A DNA stretch of 64,000 bases from Anniella stebbinsi (GCA_029215795.1 JARDYH010000001.1:120901033-120965032), one strand, 5' to 3'. Positions 1 through 11,529 are shown, counted from the stretch's first letter. Program-made: numbers and translations. The notes: generated by a model not told the origin, from the sequence alone.

Positions 1-1692
1 ACTCCTATCTCTGGCTAGCAGAAGTAAGCCCCGCTAAATCCAAAGGGACTTGCTTCCAACTAAATGTGCTGAAGCATCAGCAAAATAATTGGAGAGGTCA
101 TTTCACAACTAGAAACCATTACAAAGTCCATTTCATGAATTTTGCGTTGAATCATTGTTTCTTCCCCGTCCTCTATTTATTCCATTTCTATATCATTCAA
201 CCAAAGCTCTTTGGAAAGTTCACAAAAATTTAAACCCTAAAATAAAACATGATAATGCATATTTTCCTAATGCAGTCCTAATATATATTTTCCTGACCCA
301 ATGATCACAGTGAAATTTACTTCTGAAAAGGAATATGTACAATTGGACTGTATTTTTTTGGAAAAGCTACTGCCTAAGTAAAAGATTGTAATGGAAGTCC
401 GGTTTCCCCTGCTACTGCAGCATTGCATGCCTCAATGTGAAGCTTGAGAGCAGACGGCCTTTCTGACAGACAGTCCTTTTGCGTCAGCTAACTGCCTCCT
501 GAACTCAATATACAACAGGTCCCTTTGAAGATGCATCTAATAGGAAACAAATTCTCTTTTGTCTGCCGAATTGTCTTTTTGGGGAAAACACACACCAAGA
601 TTCATGGTGACATTTTAAAAGAATACTTAAAAATATCTGCCATTAGTAATCTGTCTCCTTTTTTATTATTTAAAGGTCTTAAGAATTCTATTTTAAATTC
701 TGCAACATGTCAGATCTGTAAAAACCTTCTAATAATTGGGTGAGGTGCAGCATATCTATTCATTGTAAATATTCTCTAAATTATAAATGCTCAGGTCATT
801 CATTCATCAAGATTGTACAATGTCCTTGTCTGAAGATTCTAGATGTTACATCTGATGGCATTCCGATCAGAGATTAAGCTTTTATATTTGAGTTGTATTA
901 CATAATTAATAGCATCAGATGTTTAAATATAAAATGAAAAACAACTATGACAACTTCAGAAGTGACGGAATTGGGCTTCTCAATAAAATTAGTACAGGAA
1001 ATACTGTGTGGGAAGAACAGATTATCTTTGTTAAGGCTGTACTGAATATTCTCCCATTTTGATTTTTGAGCAGAAATAAGCTATGGGAGCCCAGGATGGG
1101 TTTGTGAGGAGGCAAAAAGACTTCTCCAAAACACATTAAAGTTGATAATGTTTACCCATTTTGATCCTATTCAGGATTATTTCCCTTATACCACAAATGC
1201 TGCTGCTATGGAACCATTTTCTTCCTGGTTAAGGCATTTGTCTCATTTTTGCATTATTCACATGCTTAACCCCAGCTAATCAGGAATCACATATTGAATG
1301 TGGTGTCATGATGACACTATATAGCCAATTAGATTTGGCCAAGTGCGAACAACACTGAAAAGAAATAAAGTAAATTAAGAATGAGGGCAATGTTTCCTCA
1401 AAAGGAACACTTTTAAAGCAATTATTGAAAAAAATAATCAAAAGGGGGAAGGTGCACTCCAACATTACAAAAAAAGCTCACAAAAAGCAATTAATATGTT
1501 CAGTAGTTCTAGTGTTTGTAAAGAAACAATTGCAATGTGGGAAACTGTTGTCCTTGGCTATGTAGCAACCTATTTTGTACTATGCTCCTGATTTCCTAGA
1601 TTTCAGACTACTTGTACATGAATATCAAAAACAAATATTCTTAGAGACCAGTGGTGTCTGATACTATAAATGTTTCAGTAAGTTTATAAATT
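1..1692. other. Unassigned AT-rich sequence
   Basis: No open frame longer than a few dozen codons has recognisable similarity. Positions 14-60 (GAAGTAAGCCCC then GGGACTTGCTTCC) resemble the middle of the short squamate fold-back repeat listed at 3487. The rest shows no structure I can name. Confidence 0.4.
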
Positions 1693-1740
1693 ATTATGAG
1701 GATGATTATTATTGATTATTATTACTATTAGTATTATCTC
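1693..1740. repeat. Imperfect ATT-rich microsatellite
   Basis: Degenerate ATT/GATTATT run directly abutting the 3' end of the R4/Dong-like fragment that follows. This matters because Dong-type LINEs are known to insert into TAA repeats. Confidence 0.6.
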
Positions 1741-1956
1741 TCTTTTCTCGCTTGTGGCGGCTTTTCTAGACGGATATGATGGGCTAGGGTTTTAAGTATG
1801 ACTGCTTTCTAGATGCTGGTGTGGATGTATTCTGGTAGGCCCAGTTTCTGGAGGTTTTCTGTATAGTTTTTTGATGTGATGCCGGTGACAGATGTGACTA
1901 ATGGAATAACTGTGACCTTTTCCTGTTGCTATAGTTCTTAGATTTCCATGGCCAGT

Positions 1957-1958
<2 letters not shown>
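1741..1958 (-). mobile_element. R4/Dong-like LINE 3' coding fragment
   Basis: On the minus strand this reads VTVIPLVTSVTGITSKN, then LQKLGLPEYIHTSI, a stop, and KAVILKTLAHHIRLEKPPQAR. The pattern recalls the 'VIPVVIGALG ... LQK..LLGTARILR' tail that I associate with non-LTR reverse transcriptase ORFs of the R2/R4 group; the clade assignment is from memory. At least one stop breaks it. A second, longer copy lies at 57229-57640. The 3' side meets ATT-rich DNA and the 5' side meets a TA run. Only the C-terminal end of the element remains. Confidence 0.45.

Positions 1959-1991
<33 letters not shown>
1959..1991. repeat. (TA)n microsatellite
   Basis: About 16 uninterrupted TA units at the truncated 5' edge of the preceding LINE fragment. 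Confidence 0.9.
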
Positions 1992-1994
<3 letters not shown>

Positions 1995-3486
1995 TTTACG
2001 ACCACCACTTTTTATTGCATTTCAAAGTGGTGTAAAAAAAAATTAAAATGCAGAAATTTAAAACTAACTAAAATCAACAAAAGATGCATGGATACAGCAG
2101 GCTGGAAATGACAACAGCTGTCAAAGGAAGATTGAATAAGAACAATCTTTAGGTGCCTTCAAAATGACAACACAACCAAAGCTTCTGCATTATGGGTACA
2201 ATCCAAACCAAAAAAATATGCTCACCACAATCCAGAGAATTCCTGCTGACTTTAATACAACTGACTCAGACTAAAAAAAATTAAAAATGGGATTCTGGTA
2301 AAAACAATAATTCAATGTTCAATGTAAAATAAATAAATATAGACTTCAGAAAGAAATCCCAACCAGGTTCTCCTTCTGAAATGTCAATAAAATTTAAGAA
2401 AGCATCAGCTGCTTTTAACTGGTGTTGATGCCACTGAAATCAGAAATAGAAACTGGTGGGATTGTCTTGTTTTAGGTTGCAATCCAAATACATTTACAAG
2501 GGAGTAACACAAAGGAACTATTGCACACAAAGGAACATAATACTGAGGAAACATTCATAGGATTACTCTGTTGGACTTGTTGAGAAGAGTAGATCAAAGT
2601 TAAGTATGATTGGTGTTGAACAATGACTGCTGGTTGTACACTGCAATGGCTGTCATAGCATATCATAGAAGGGGGGGTTGGATGTGTGCAGGGATTGTAC
2701 AATGGAGACCACAGGGTTGTATGGGCTAGTTCTGCCTCACTAACATCTGTGTGTTCAGTGTATGTGAGAAGAGGCTCTCTGTGTGTACCAACATACCTGC
2801 ATAGAAATCCTCCATACAAGGGTGGATCCTGATTTCATGAGGACCCCCCCCTTATGCACATACATTGGTACACACATAGAACCCCTTCTCATGCATACCA
2901 AATGTGTGGATGGGAGTATGGATGACTGCTAGAAATGAGGAGGGAGCATAGGTTGTGTGGCCCTGTAACCTCGCCTCCAATACCTACACCTTGAATACAG
3001 AGGGGAATTGTCTGAACCCTCCTCCCAGCATGGACAATTGAGGGATGTAATAATCTCTTCCACTTTCACCTAAGACATCTGAAATGTGTTTTGAAATCAT
3101 TATTATGTCATGATAATTATATGATAATGGGATGGGATGGGAATCATGATCATACAACTATTTTCCAGTATAAGATGCTGATGTCATGGTGCATGGATAT
3201 CAGTATATGAAAATAATTCCTGGGAATCCATCCCCCTTCTAGAACATGTAAAATAGAGAATTACATTAAATATTCTGCTGAAGTCACTTTCAGGCATTGT
3301 GTCGCATTGGCTTATCTTCTCATATCTTAGTTCCAATGTTGTGTTGGCCTATTCTTGCTATTGAATATCTGCAATTGTTAGTGGGTTTTCCCAAAAACCT
3401 TGGGGCATAATTGAAAGAGAACACCAGAACATATGCATAATCATTTTCTTAGGCTGGAATGCTACACATGTTTGGCTGACCATGAG
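1992..3486. other. Unassigned sequence
   Basis: There is a small hairpin at 2006-2033 (ACCACTTT facing AAAGTGGT) and a C run near 2844. A 115-codon minus-strand frame (2472-2819) has no recognisable domain and biased, repetitive composition; I do not call it a gene. Confidence 0.4.
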
Positions 3487-3545
3487 TTGCATTGAACTCA
3501 TTACAATAGGACTTACTTCTGAGCAGACGTGCATAGGATTGCACA
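3487..3545. mobile_element. Short fold-back MITE fragment (GCATAGGATTGCA family)
   Basis: Contains ATTGAACTCA, GGACTTACTTCTGAG and GCATAGGATTGCA in order, the recurring right half of a palindromic repeat. Related pieces are at 10780, 39699, 49335, 51016 and 55560. Only one arm is present. Confidence 0.55.
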
Positions 3546-4630
3546 TTGAAGTATGTTTCAGCTTAATTGACACAGAACTTAATTAAAAAAACACAAAGCA
3601 GAATTTAATCTTTGATTTATTGTTTGAACAGTTACATTAATCTGTCACAAATAAATCAGGCTTCGCTAGGGCTTAACACTCCAGGCTTGCCTTGTTAGTT
3701 TAATAATTTAACATCCACTGCTGGGAACAAAGAAGAGCGTTGGCGGTCTGTTTCACAGATCTTTCATTTTAAGCTTTAATCTTGTAGATCACACATTAGC
3801 TAGTTGCTGGGGAAATTATGGTGCTGGCCATTAGTAACCACGTTCTCCATTTTTAAAGCACATATAATTAGCAGTTCACAGGCAGCAAATGTGGAATTTC
3901 CTTCTTCTCCATAGTGTTTAAGTAGACAATACAAGAGATCGCTAAACTGTAAAACATGGTCTAATATTTGGGTTATTGGTTATGGATCATAAAATGTGCT
4001 TTGCATTCTATCTTGAGGGGAGGGGGGAGTTTTGCAAAGAATGTCCTGCTGATTTGTGTAAATATAATAAATGGCTCAAATAACTGTTTGCTTACAGCCA
4101 CATTTCTCAAATGGAACTCTCAACTGTCCTCTGTGTCGAAGGAACAGTGGATTCTGTTCTGAATTGTTTGGTATAGAATCTTTCAAGTTTTCTCTATCAA
4201 GAACCTGGAAAAAAATCCCCACAACTCAGGTCCAATGGTGCTGCCAGCATAGAGAGGGCCCTGGGTGAAATGCCCTATGGTGGTCCCCACACGTTTCTGG
4301 GTGACACTTGCCCCCCTCTCATGCAGTACTATTTCTCTTCTCTCTCTTTGTGCTCTTCTCCATCCCCATCCTGTCTCTCCCCAGCTTTCTCCTCCTTTCC
4401 CCATGTTTTCTCCCTCTCCTTACTGGACAGCTTTTTCAACTTTTAGAAGAGATCAGGTAGTGAAACTGCAGCCATGCCCAGCATGACCATTTCCTCCCAC
4501 ATGTCTCTATGACCATGTAGAAACCATATGGAGAAATTAAGATGCAGAGTGCCACTGCAGCTTCCTTTGTAGTGTGTCCAACCTCTTCTAAAACTTGAAA
4601 TAAATAAATAAATCCAGGAGTTCAATGTAT
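3546..4630. other. Unassigned sequence
   Basis: No repeat family or coding similarity recognised. A short (AAAT)n run lies at 4600-4613. Confidence 0.4.
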
Positions 4631-4804
4631 ACTAGAGTGACCAGATACAAATGAGGGCAGGGCTCCTGCAGCCTTAACTGTTGTGATAAAGAGGGAATTT
4701 CACCAGGTGCTGCTTGCATACAAATGACACCTGCTGAAATTCCCTTTTCTATACAACTGTTAAAGATAAAGGAGCCCCATCCTCCTTTTCATATGGTCAC
4801 CCCA
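4631..4804. mobile_element. Half-length copy of the 320-bp nested-palindrome MITE
   Basis: Starts CTAGAGTGACCAGATAC and ends CATATGGTCACCCCA. It contains the family markers AGAGGGAATTTCACCAGGTG and ACACCTGCTGAAATTCCC. It equals one half of the full elements at 31061, 33622, 43635, 47544 and 61621 and is itself a quasi-palindrome. No clear TSD seen. Confidence 0.75.
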
Positions 4805-5390
4805 CATAAGGTCCAAAATAGTAATTACTTTAAATCCATATCTAGCAGCTATGTCTGTTTTCATTTTTACTCAAGAGTAGGGAGCAGATCTTTAAAAGCT
4901 TCTGTACCCTTCACATTAGGGTTGCAATCCAGTTCAGGGCCACTGTGCCCACTCTAGAGTGAAAATTTAAAAAGACGTAGCTGCTTGATACAGATTTAAA
5001 GTAATGCCTGTTTGGCCCTTAAGTTGCAACAGAACTGACATGACCTCCTTGGGGAATAGAGTGAATAAATTGTAGGTCTATCACTGCAGGTTTTACCTAG
5101 AGCTTGAATTATTGTGTGTGGCATTGGGGAGTTAGGGGATTCCTTGATGAATTCCAGAAGCCAAAACTTCTGGCTCCCCCAGTTTTATGCAACTGACATC
5201 CTCCCCATAGACTTCTATATAGAGTAGCTAAAAAAGCATCACAAAAGGTAAGTGGAGCAGACCCAGCTGGAACCACTGTAGCTCAGGTTTTGGTTTGTGC
5301 ATTGCTCTCCAGCAATTCACATAGCAGGCTACAACTGACATATTTGTTGTGTCCCTGCTTTTAGTTAGGAAATTCTAGAGTTCCTTAAAG
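4805..5390. other. Unassigned sequence
   Basis: No coding or repeat similarity recognised. Confidence 0.35.
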
Positions 5391-5521
5391 GCACATTCCT
5401 ATGCATGTTTAGATGGAAAGACATCCCACAGTTCCCAGCATTCCCCAGCCAGTCATGCTGACTGGGGACTGCTGGGAGTTGTAGGGCTTTCCCCCTCATC
5501 TAAACATGCATAGGATTGCAC
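5391..5521. mobile_element. Fold-back MITE, CCTATGCATGTTTAGA family
   Basis: The left arm TTCCTATGCATGTTTAGA pairs with the right arm TCTAAACATGCATAGGATTG. The inner stretches (CCCACAGTTCCCAGCA and TGCTGGGAGTTGTAGGG) also pair, so nearly the whole 130 bp can form one hairpin. Sister copies lie at 12141, 38084, 39374, 39581 and, interrupted, 48522-49387. Confidence 0.75.
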
Positions 5522-6029
5522 TCCAACTGACTTTAAGCCTTGTCTCCCTAGTGGTGATTTCCATTAGGAGCTTAAAAAGGACCTCATGTTCACATATTTG
5601 TTCTTGCAGTCTGTGAAGTGAGAAACCCCACAGGCAAATCCTCTGGTGGTGGGTTGTTTGCTGCCTCCCTTATTCATAAGGAAACCCACCTACTGCCAGA
5701 ATTTGAGAGTAAATTTTAATCCCGGTAATGACATGGAAAGGATTTCCCAGTCTATGTATTTTGGGCTTGCTTTCGGAAAATAAATGGAACTCTTCTAGGC
5801 TCTTATATTTCCACCCTTATTCATAAATTTCAATTATAGTTCCATTGAAAATCAATGTATAGAAAGCACAGAGAAATTTCTGAAGTTATTTTAAGCTCTG
5901 ACAAATGGCTTGCTTCGAACCGAAAAGAACAAGCCACAGAGTGAAATAGCATCCGCAATACATGGCTATACAACAGTGTATTCTCTTGCTGAACTCTACT
6001 CTTCCACTTTGCCCCCATAAGACTTAGTA
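5522..6029. other. Unassigned sequence
   Basis: No feature recognised. Confidence 0.35.
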
Positions 6030-6037
6030 TTAGCAAT

Positions 6038-6236
6038 TAGGGATGTGCAACGGATCGGACCTGATCCACAATCTGGGCCCGATCCAGCCAAAATTGGAAC
6101 GTCAATTAACGATTCTAATTTCAAAAAATGGAGGTCCAATTTTTTCCGATCCGATTTTCCCCCCTGATTTTGATCAGGAAAAATCGGAAAATTGGACCTC
6201 CATTTTTTGTGTTTTCACCATAGGTTTGCATTAGGG
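6038..6236. mobile_element. 5' part of a TAGGGATGTG hAT element
   Basis: Begins TAGGGATGTGCAACGGATC, the same terminus and GATC-rich subterminal style as the complete elements at 54245 and 57686. Inside, 6124-6208 is a long hairpin: TGGAGGTCCAATTTT pairs with AAAATTGGACCTCC. The expected right terminus (CACATCCCTA) followed by the candidate TSD TTAGCAAT (6030-6037) was not found, so the copy is truncated, probably at the L1 junction. Confidence 0.65.
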
Positions 6237-6510
6237 AAAACAAGAAATGGCCCAAGAAATAAAAAAGCTGGATAATACTATAACAAAGACAAAACTGTTG
6301 GAAATAAAACAGGAGATTACTCAAGAAAAAAAACTGGATAAAGAGATCAAAGGCGTTACAGACAAGTTAGAGGCTTTAGAAAATAAAAGTGAAGTTTTAA
6401 ATATAGAGCTGGAGAGAATCAGATAATTTGGCCCCAAGTTTGGCAATATTTTTGGATTGTGAAGAAGATCCCATCGAGATGGAAATTGAGGGGGTTTACA
6501 GAACAAACTC

Positions 6511-6741
6511 TATGGCTGAATTCGGACAACACAATAAGCAACTGGGGGTGGGGAAACAATCGTCAGTTGTACTGACTATCGTATCATCTGAATTCTGCCA
6601 TAGTCAACTCAGTGCTGATCCTAATCCACACCACAGTTGATTATTTATTACCATGTTGTGTGGGGAGTACCCCCTAGATGAACAACTGTAAAGTTGATTA
6701 TTACCCCACCACTGACTATCGTGTTGATGAATTCAGCCTAT
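6511..6741. mobile_element. Candidate small inverted-repeat element inside L1
   Basis: The left end TATGGCTGAATTCGGACAAC and the right end (read in reverse) ATAGGCTGAATTCATCAACAC form imperfect inverted repeats. Inner pairs include GGGGGTGGGGAAACAAT against GTGGTGGGGTAATAAT. It separates the ORF1-like and ORF2-like parts of the L1. No TSD seen, so boundaries are approximate. Confidence 0.4.
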
Positions 6742-7718
6742 GTGTACCGGAACAAAGGGAATCCCAAAAGGACGACCACTGCCGTGCCCTTCCCCCGCCG
6801 GCTACCTGTCCTTCCCCCCTGGGAAGCCCCACTGCTCCTGGCACAACTGTCTACCGGGGCAGACTGTAATCAGTGTGACCTGACCACGCTGTGCTGGTGG
6901 GCGGGGAGGCGCTACGAGAAGGCAGAGCACCTGGGTATTACCTTGACAGATAAGAGCTATAGATTGTTTTATCATAACTATCGTAAGGTATGGAATGAAA
7001 TTTTTAAAAAGATCTAGTAAAATGGGATAAGGTATAAGTGTCAATTGAGGTGAAAATTGTTACAATTAAGATGAATGTGTTACCAAGAATGTTGTTTTTA
7101 TTTCAGACAATACCTACTGTGGTCATGAATTGAGATTTGGGTGGGATTGATAGGTGGTAAGATAGGGCGAAGGTGAATGAAAATTTTGGATGTAATATAT
7201 TAAAGGATCAATGGGGAAATATGTTGTTAAAAGATCTAAACTTCACATTAAATATTAGACTTAAAGAGAACTTCTATAAGACGATGTATAGATGGCATAT
7301 GTCTCCTGCGAAATTAGCCAAAATGTATAAGGGGGCCTCGGGAACACGCTGGAAATGTGAAGAGCAAGAAGGAACATTTTATCATGCATGGTGGACTTGT
7401 AAAAGAGCAAAACCCTTTTGAATACCAAGTTAATCCTTAATGCAAAAATATTAAAGATCAATATACAATTGAAAATGGAATACTTTCTTTTGGGACTAAT
7501 GGGCAATCAGATGAAAAAGAATTGTGGAACTGTAGTGTTATATTGTTGACGGCAGCGAGAATGCTATATGTGCAAGAATGGAAAAGTACAACATTATCTA
7601 CAATGGAGGAATGGATTTTGAAGATACTGGAGATGGCTGAGATGGCAAAACTTATGTCAATAATTAAAGAAAAGTCAATTGATAGATTTAGAACTGAATG
7701 GAAACCCCTTATAAGGTG

Positions 7719-8053
7719 CCTCTACAAGAGCGATTTAAAGCTCTTTCAAAGCACATTACTGATTTGACCTCCACAAGAGCAGAGCGCAAATCGGGGGTTG
7801 AGGTGCTTTTTCTGTCCGATTATGTGCATTATCGAATGCACGTTAAATAGCGAGTTTTAATTTACCACGGGAGTTAAAGTGCCTTATGACCATGTAAACA
7901 AGCGATTTTCAGCATTAAACACCTTTAAAGTGCGTTTCATACAAGAGGTAATACGCTTCACCGCCTCCCATGTATGGGGATAAGGCGTAAAAGCGATTGC
8001 GAGAACATGCGCATAATCTGACAACCGGGCATCAAGCCAAATTTTTGTAGAGG
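7719..8053. mobile_element. Candidate TIR element (CCTCTACAA ends) inside L1
   Basis: CCTCTACAA at 7719 faces TTGTAGAGG at 8045, and the intervening 335 bp is compositionally unlike the L1 around it (many GCGATT and GCGTAA-type words). No matching TSD is visible, so the class is unknown. Confidence 0.4.
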
Positions 8054-8325
8054 GGACCATAGACTTTATGAAGGAGCAAGAAAAAAATGAACTGTTTATC
8101 TGTGGATTCAACAAATAAGAAGTAAGGGTTTAGGTAAAAGAGAGAGGGGAAATTTGCTTTGGTTTAGTCTAGTTGCAAGAAACATATATTTTCATGTCTT
8201 TGCTGGGGAGAAAATCAGGAATCCACTGTAACTTTGTATACTGTCCTCTTTTAGTGTGCTGTTTTCTTGGTTTTTGTACTGTGTGTTTTTTAGTATATTG
8301 ATGTGTGGAAAATAAAAAAAAATTA

Positions 8326-8693
8326 AACCTTAAGAATTATGTGAAAAAATGTCCCCACATTCAAGATGATGTCATTAATCCTGTAGTCCTTTTGTTTTTC
8401 CTTTTTAATAATTCTGCATTAGTAGAAACACTCAGCTACATTCTGATTTACATCCAACAGTTATATACTGGACTTCCCTGCTGAGGGAAGCTAGGTTGGT
8501 TCCCTCCCTCCTTACCTCTAGGTTGGTTGCCCTTTCTCTGGCAGGCAAAAACACTGTTTTTCAGGCAGGCCTTTGGCACATAAGCTGGTGTGTTTCTGAA
8601 GGGCAGGAGTGGGCAACCTTGGGGGCTCTGGGGACCATATTTGCCTCCCCTCAGACCCTCCCACAAGGCCACACCTTCCCCCTGCAGTGCCGC
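8326..8693. other. Unassigned sequence
   Basis: Positions 8600-8690 (GGAGTGGGCAACCTTGGG) vaguely resemble the termini of common hAT fossils, but not enough to call. Confidence 0.3.
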
Positions 8694-8745
8694 CTTCTTC
8701 TTCTTCTTCTTCTTCTTCTTCTTCTTCTTCTTCTTCTTCTTCTTC
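8694..8745. repeat. (TTC)n microsatellite
   Basis: About 17 perfect TTC units. The long Ser, Phe and Leu runs in its six frames are artefacts of this repeat. Confidence 0.95.
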
Positions 8746-8980
8746 TATGGTTTCTGGAGTAGCTACTGTGTGTCAAAGGCTGCTGTGTAATAGATGTGGA
8801 GAACTAAAAGGGACTTTAAAAAAGGCTCAAAATGGCTACTGTGGATGTCATTCTTTCCCCTTTTAAAAATGTTTGCAGGGTGGGGGGAGCAGCTGGGGTT
8901 GCAGCAGGGTCACATATAGCCTACAGCCTGTGTGTTTCCTGCTCCTGCTAATGGGGTTTTTAATTGGTAAGGTACTGTCT

Positions 8981-9000
8981 ATTTCTTTTATTGTTCTGTT
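8981..9000. repeat. Left target-site duplication of L1
   Basis: ATTTCTTTTATTGTTCTGT, repeated exactly at 10122-10140 on the other side of the L1 fragment. Confidence 0.85.
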
Positions 9001-10121
9001 TTTTTTATTGTATAATTTTTTATTAATTTTTCAACAAAACAAAACAAACATACACATAATACATAATATATAAACAAACTAACTCCCTCGACTACCCCCG
9101 TGCACCCCCCCGAGACCTACTCACATTCATCCATCATCCTTCCAGAATTTTAATGATTCTTTTGAAGGCGATTGTCCCTTTCCCGATCTTAAAACATATT
9201 CCAAAAAGGGAGTCCATATATCTCCAAAATCACTCTTACTGGACATTCCCCTCATTATTTTCATTTTACATGTCAACATATCATTCAATGCTATAACCCA
9301 AATTTCTTTATACCAATCTTCTATTTTATAACTTCGTTGCCCTTTCCAATTTTTAGCAATCATTATTCTAACGGGTGCCAGGAGGTTGTTTACCAATTCT
9401 CTATTAATTATATGCTTATTCCTACTATCCCATATTGCTAGTAGAGCTAACTTCGGGTTTAATTCCAATTTACTTCCAATTATATCACTTATTTCTTTAA
9501 AAACCCTTTCCCAGAATTTTTGTACTTGTTCACAGCTCCACCACATATGAAAATAGGTCCCAACCTCCTGACATCCCCTCCAACAGTTCTTGGACACTTT
9601 TTTATCAATCTGGTGAAATCTTACAGGTGTTAGATACCATCTCCAAACTGTCTTATAATAGTTCTCCTAATTGACAATAATTTCAACATTCTTACATTCC
9701 ATATCCTCCCCCAATTATCTTCATTGATTTTTTCCCTTAGATCTTCTTCCCATACCTCTTTTATAACCTTAAGTGAGTCCTGAAATTCCTCCTCTATTAA
9801 TATTTTATATATCTCGCTAGTGAGTCCTTTCTTAGCTCTAGCTTCATATTTTTTTTCTATTTGTTCAATTAAATCTTCAAATCTGGTATTATTTCTACAT
9901 TTCTTATTTTTCATCCTCCATTCCTCTGTCCATTTTACCAGTTGCAAACACTTGAACCAAGCTATCTTTTGTCCTTTAAACAAATCTTTAATATGCTCAC
10001 TATCCTTCATCTTTCCCATCCAATTCCTTAGCTTAAGAATATCTTGTTCTTTCAGTCTCACTTCTATCTCTGATTTTAATGCTCTTGGGAAGTTTCCCAC
10101 TACTACCACTGGGGCAAGCGG
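9001..10121 (-). mobile_element. 5'-truncated L1 insertion (ORF2 C-terminus)
   Basis: On the minus strand two near-contiguous frames (10109-9630 and 9597-9127) encode the ORF2 C-terminal region: KGQKIAWFKCLQLVKW, then CQEVGTYFHMWWSCEQVQKF (the Cys/His-containing segment typical of L1 ORF2 ends), then LALLAIWDSRNKHIINREL. The two frames are separated by a stop or frame break around 9600-9630. The element begins (in its own sense) near 10121, lacks endonuclease and RT, and ends with an A-rich tail, seen as T runs at 9001-9030. A TSD of about 19 bp flanks it, so this is a target-primed insertion. It is much less decayed than the plus-strand L1 at 6237. Confidence 0.9.
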
Positions 10122-10140
10122 ATTTCTTTTATTGTTCTGT
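10122..10140. repeat. Right target-site duplication of L1
   Basis: ATTTCTTTTATTGTTCTGT, identical to 8981-8999. Confidence 0.85.
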
Positions 10141-10159
10141 TTTAAATTATATGGGCCTG

Positions 10160-10209
10160 TATTATTATTATTATTATTATTATTATCATTATTATTATTA
10201 TTATTATTT
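10160..10209. repeat. (ATT)n microsatellite
   Basis: Near-perfect ATT run with one CATT interruption; forms the tail of the adjoining minus-strand L2 3' end. Confidence 0.95.
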
Positions 10210-10250
10210 ATTTATTACACTTATATACCGCCCCATAGCCGAAGCTCTCT
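10210..10250 (-). mobile_element. L2 LINE 3' tail fragment
   Basis: ATATACCGCCCCATAGCCGAAG then CTCTCTG is the reverse complement of the 3' end of the L2 copy at 42062-42560 (CAGAGAGCTTCAGCTATGG then GGCGGTATATAAATGC). Confidence 0.75.
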
Positions 10251-11435
10251 GTTTTTCATGTTATTTTTTTAATTAAGATTTTGTTTTTAAACTGTATTCT
10301 GTTGTTAGCCACCTTGATCCCTTTTTTGAAGGAAAGATGGATTATAAGTTAAGGGTGAATCCAATGCTACTTAGACTAAACCCATTGAAATGACTGGGGT
10401 TTAAGTTAGGCATGACTAACCGAAGTCCAATTCATTTCTGTGGCCTACTCTAAGTAGGACTAATGACTGAGCCCTAAATAAGCACAAAAATAATGCATTT
10501 ATTTGTCTATGGTTTCTAATTTTTCTTGGTTAATCTGGCCAGGAAACGAAATGGATTTTTCTAAAGACTAAAAACAATTTCAAGTGTTTGGGGGGTAATT
10601 GGACAGTTCCTGTTCTGGTCCTTTTAATGCTTTAAAAATATAACCCCTATCTTACCAATATTAAAAATGTACTCTTTTTGACAATATGTAGAAGTATGGG
10701 GTACTTAGGTTTTCTTTTCAACCCACTTCTCTAGTTACTGATGTTACACTTTTTAAGTTGTGGGGACTGATGGAGCCTAAGGCTGCAATCCAAACCCAGC
10801 TTTCTGGAAGAAAGCTCCACTGAACTCAATGGACTTGTATAGGATTTGCAGTTGTGGATTATATTAGACTGGGGTTCAAGCCAAAGGAAGTTAGCAGTGG
10901 TTAAATTATATTTAACTCAATGGAATTTGAGTGCAAACATAAGATCTTAAATGCAGCTCATTTTAATAGGATTAAAGTGTACCTTATATTCTTTGGATTG
11001 TGCCCAGTGAAAATATTGTTGCTAATGCTGCCCTCTTGGGGTCCTGAAGGCTTGGAACAATATGAACAGCACTCTAAATTGGATTAGCTGGATCCTATTT
11101 ACTAAATGACTTTTTGTTCTAAGTTTTCCTAACGTAAGTAGCATCAAAACATCTTGCTCCGATGTTTAAGTGATAGTTTACGTTTGTTGGGGAATCATTT
11201 TTGGATTACATCTCATGATTCAGATGTCGTCTCTCTCTTTGAGGCTTGTCAAGAGGTCGATAAACATGAAGGGTTTTTTTTCTTTGATCCAGTTACAAAG
11301 ATTATACCATTTCTACAAGTCCCATGGAGAATTAGTTCAGACATGGAAGTGTATTTGCATGAACTTTTGATAGTTTGAAAGAAGAACATTCCATGCTGAT
11401 CCTGAAAGTCTGTTGTTAAATATATAGTGAACCTT
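10251..11435. other. Unassigned sequence with a fold-back fragment
   Basis: Positions 10780-10851 (GGCTGCAATCC ... CACTGAACTCAATGG ... TATAGGATTTGCAG) are a short copy of the GCATAGGATTGCA fold-back family. Positions 10285-10350 (TTAGCCACCTTGATCCC ... AAAGATGGATTATAAG) resemble a SINE/LINE 3' tail. Nothing else recognised. Confidence 0.4.
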
Positions 11436-11529
11436 GAGCAGCCTTCCCAACTGGTGTTCTCCAGGTATGTCTTGGATTACAATTCCCAGCATAATATATC
11501 TGGAGAGCACCAGATTGGGAAGGCTGCTC
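11436..11529. mobile_element. Fold-back MITE, CCAACCTGGT family
   Basis: GAGCAGCCTTCCCAACTGGT pairs with ACCAGATTGGGAAGGCTGCTC, with paired inner arms around AATTCCCAGCATAATATATC. The same family recurs at 12261, 39168, 51113, 62302 (partial) and 62995. Confidence 0.8.

Larger units (their letters stand above)
6237..8325 (+). mobile_element. Degenerate, gapped L1 LINE
   Basis: Positions 6240-6426 encode a charged heptad-like peptide (EIKKLDNTITKTKLLEIKQE ... LEALENKSEVLNIELERI) resembling the coiled coil of L1 ORF1p. After an insertion (6511-6741) the sequence resumes near 6930 in the C-terminal part of ORF2: HLGITLTDKSYRLFYHNY and, after frame breaks, TIKMNVLPRMLFLFQTIPT. Next is 7173-7421 with ENFYKTMYRWHMSPAKLAKM and FYHAWWTCKRA, typical of the region after the RT domain. 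The endonuclease and RT core are absent. A 335-bp TIR element interrupts at 7719-8053. The 3' UTR ends in a T-rich stretch and AATAAAAAAAAATTAAA near 8312. Many stops and frameshifts: a dead copy. Confidence 0.75.

Noticed and set aside
2472..2819. 115-codon frame as a small gene
   Set aside because: No recognisable domain, repetitive Thr/Pro/His-rich content, no splice or promoter context that I can support.
8496..8866. Frames with poly-Ser, poly-Phe and poly-Leu
   Set aside because: Translation of a (TTC)n microsatellite.
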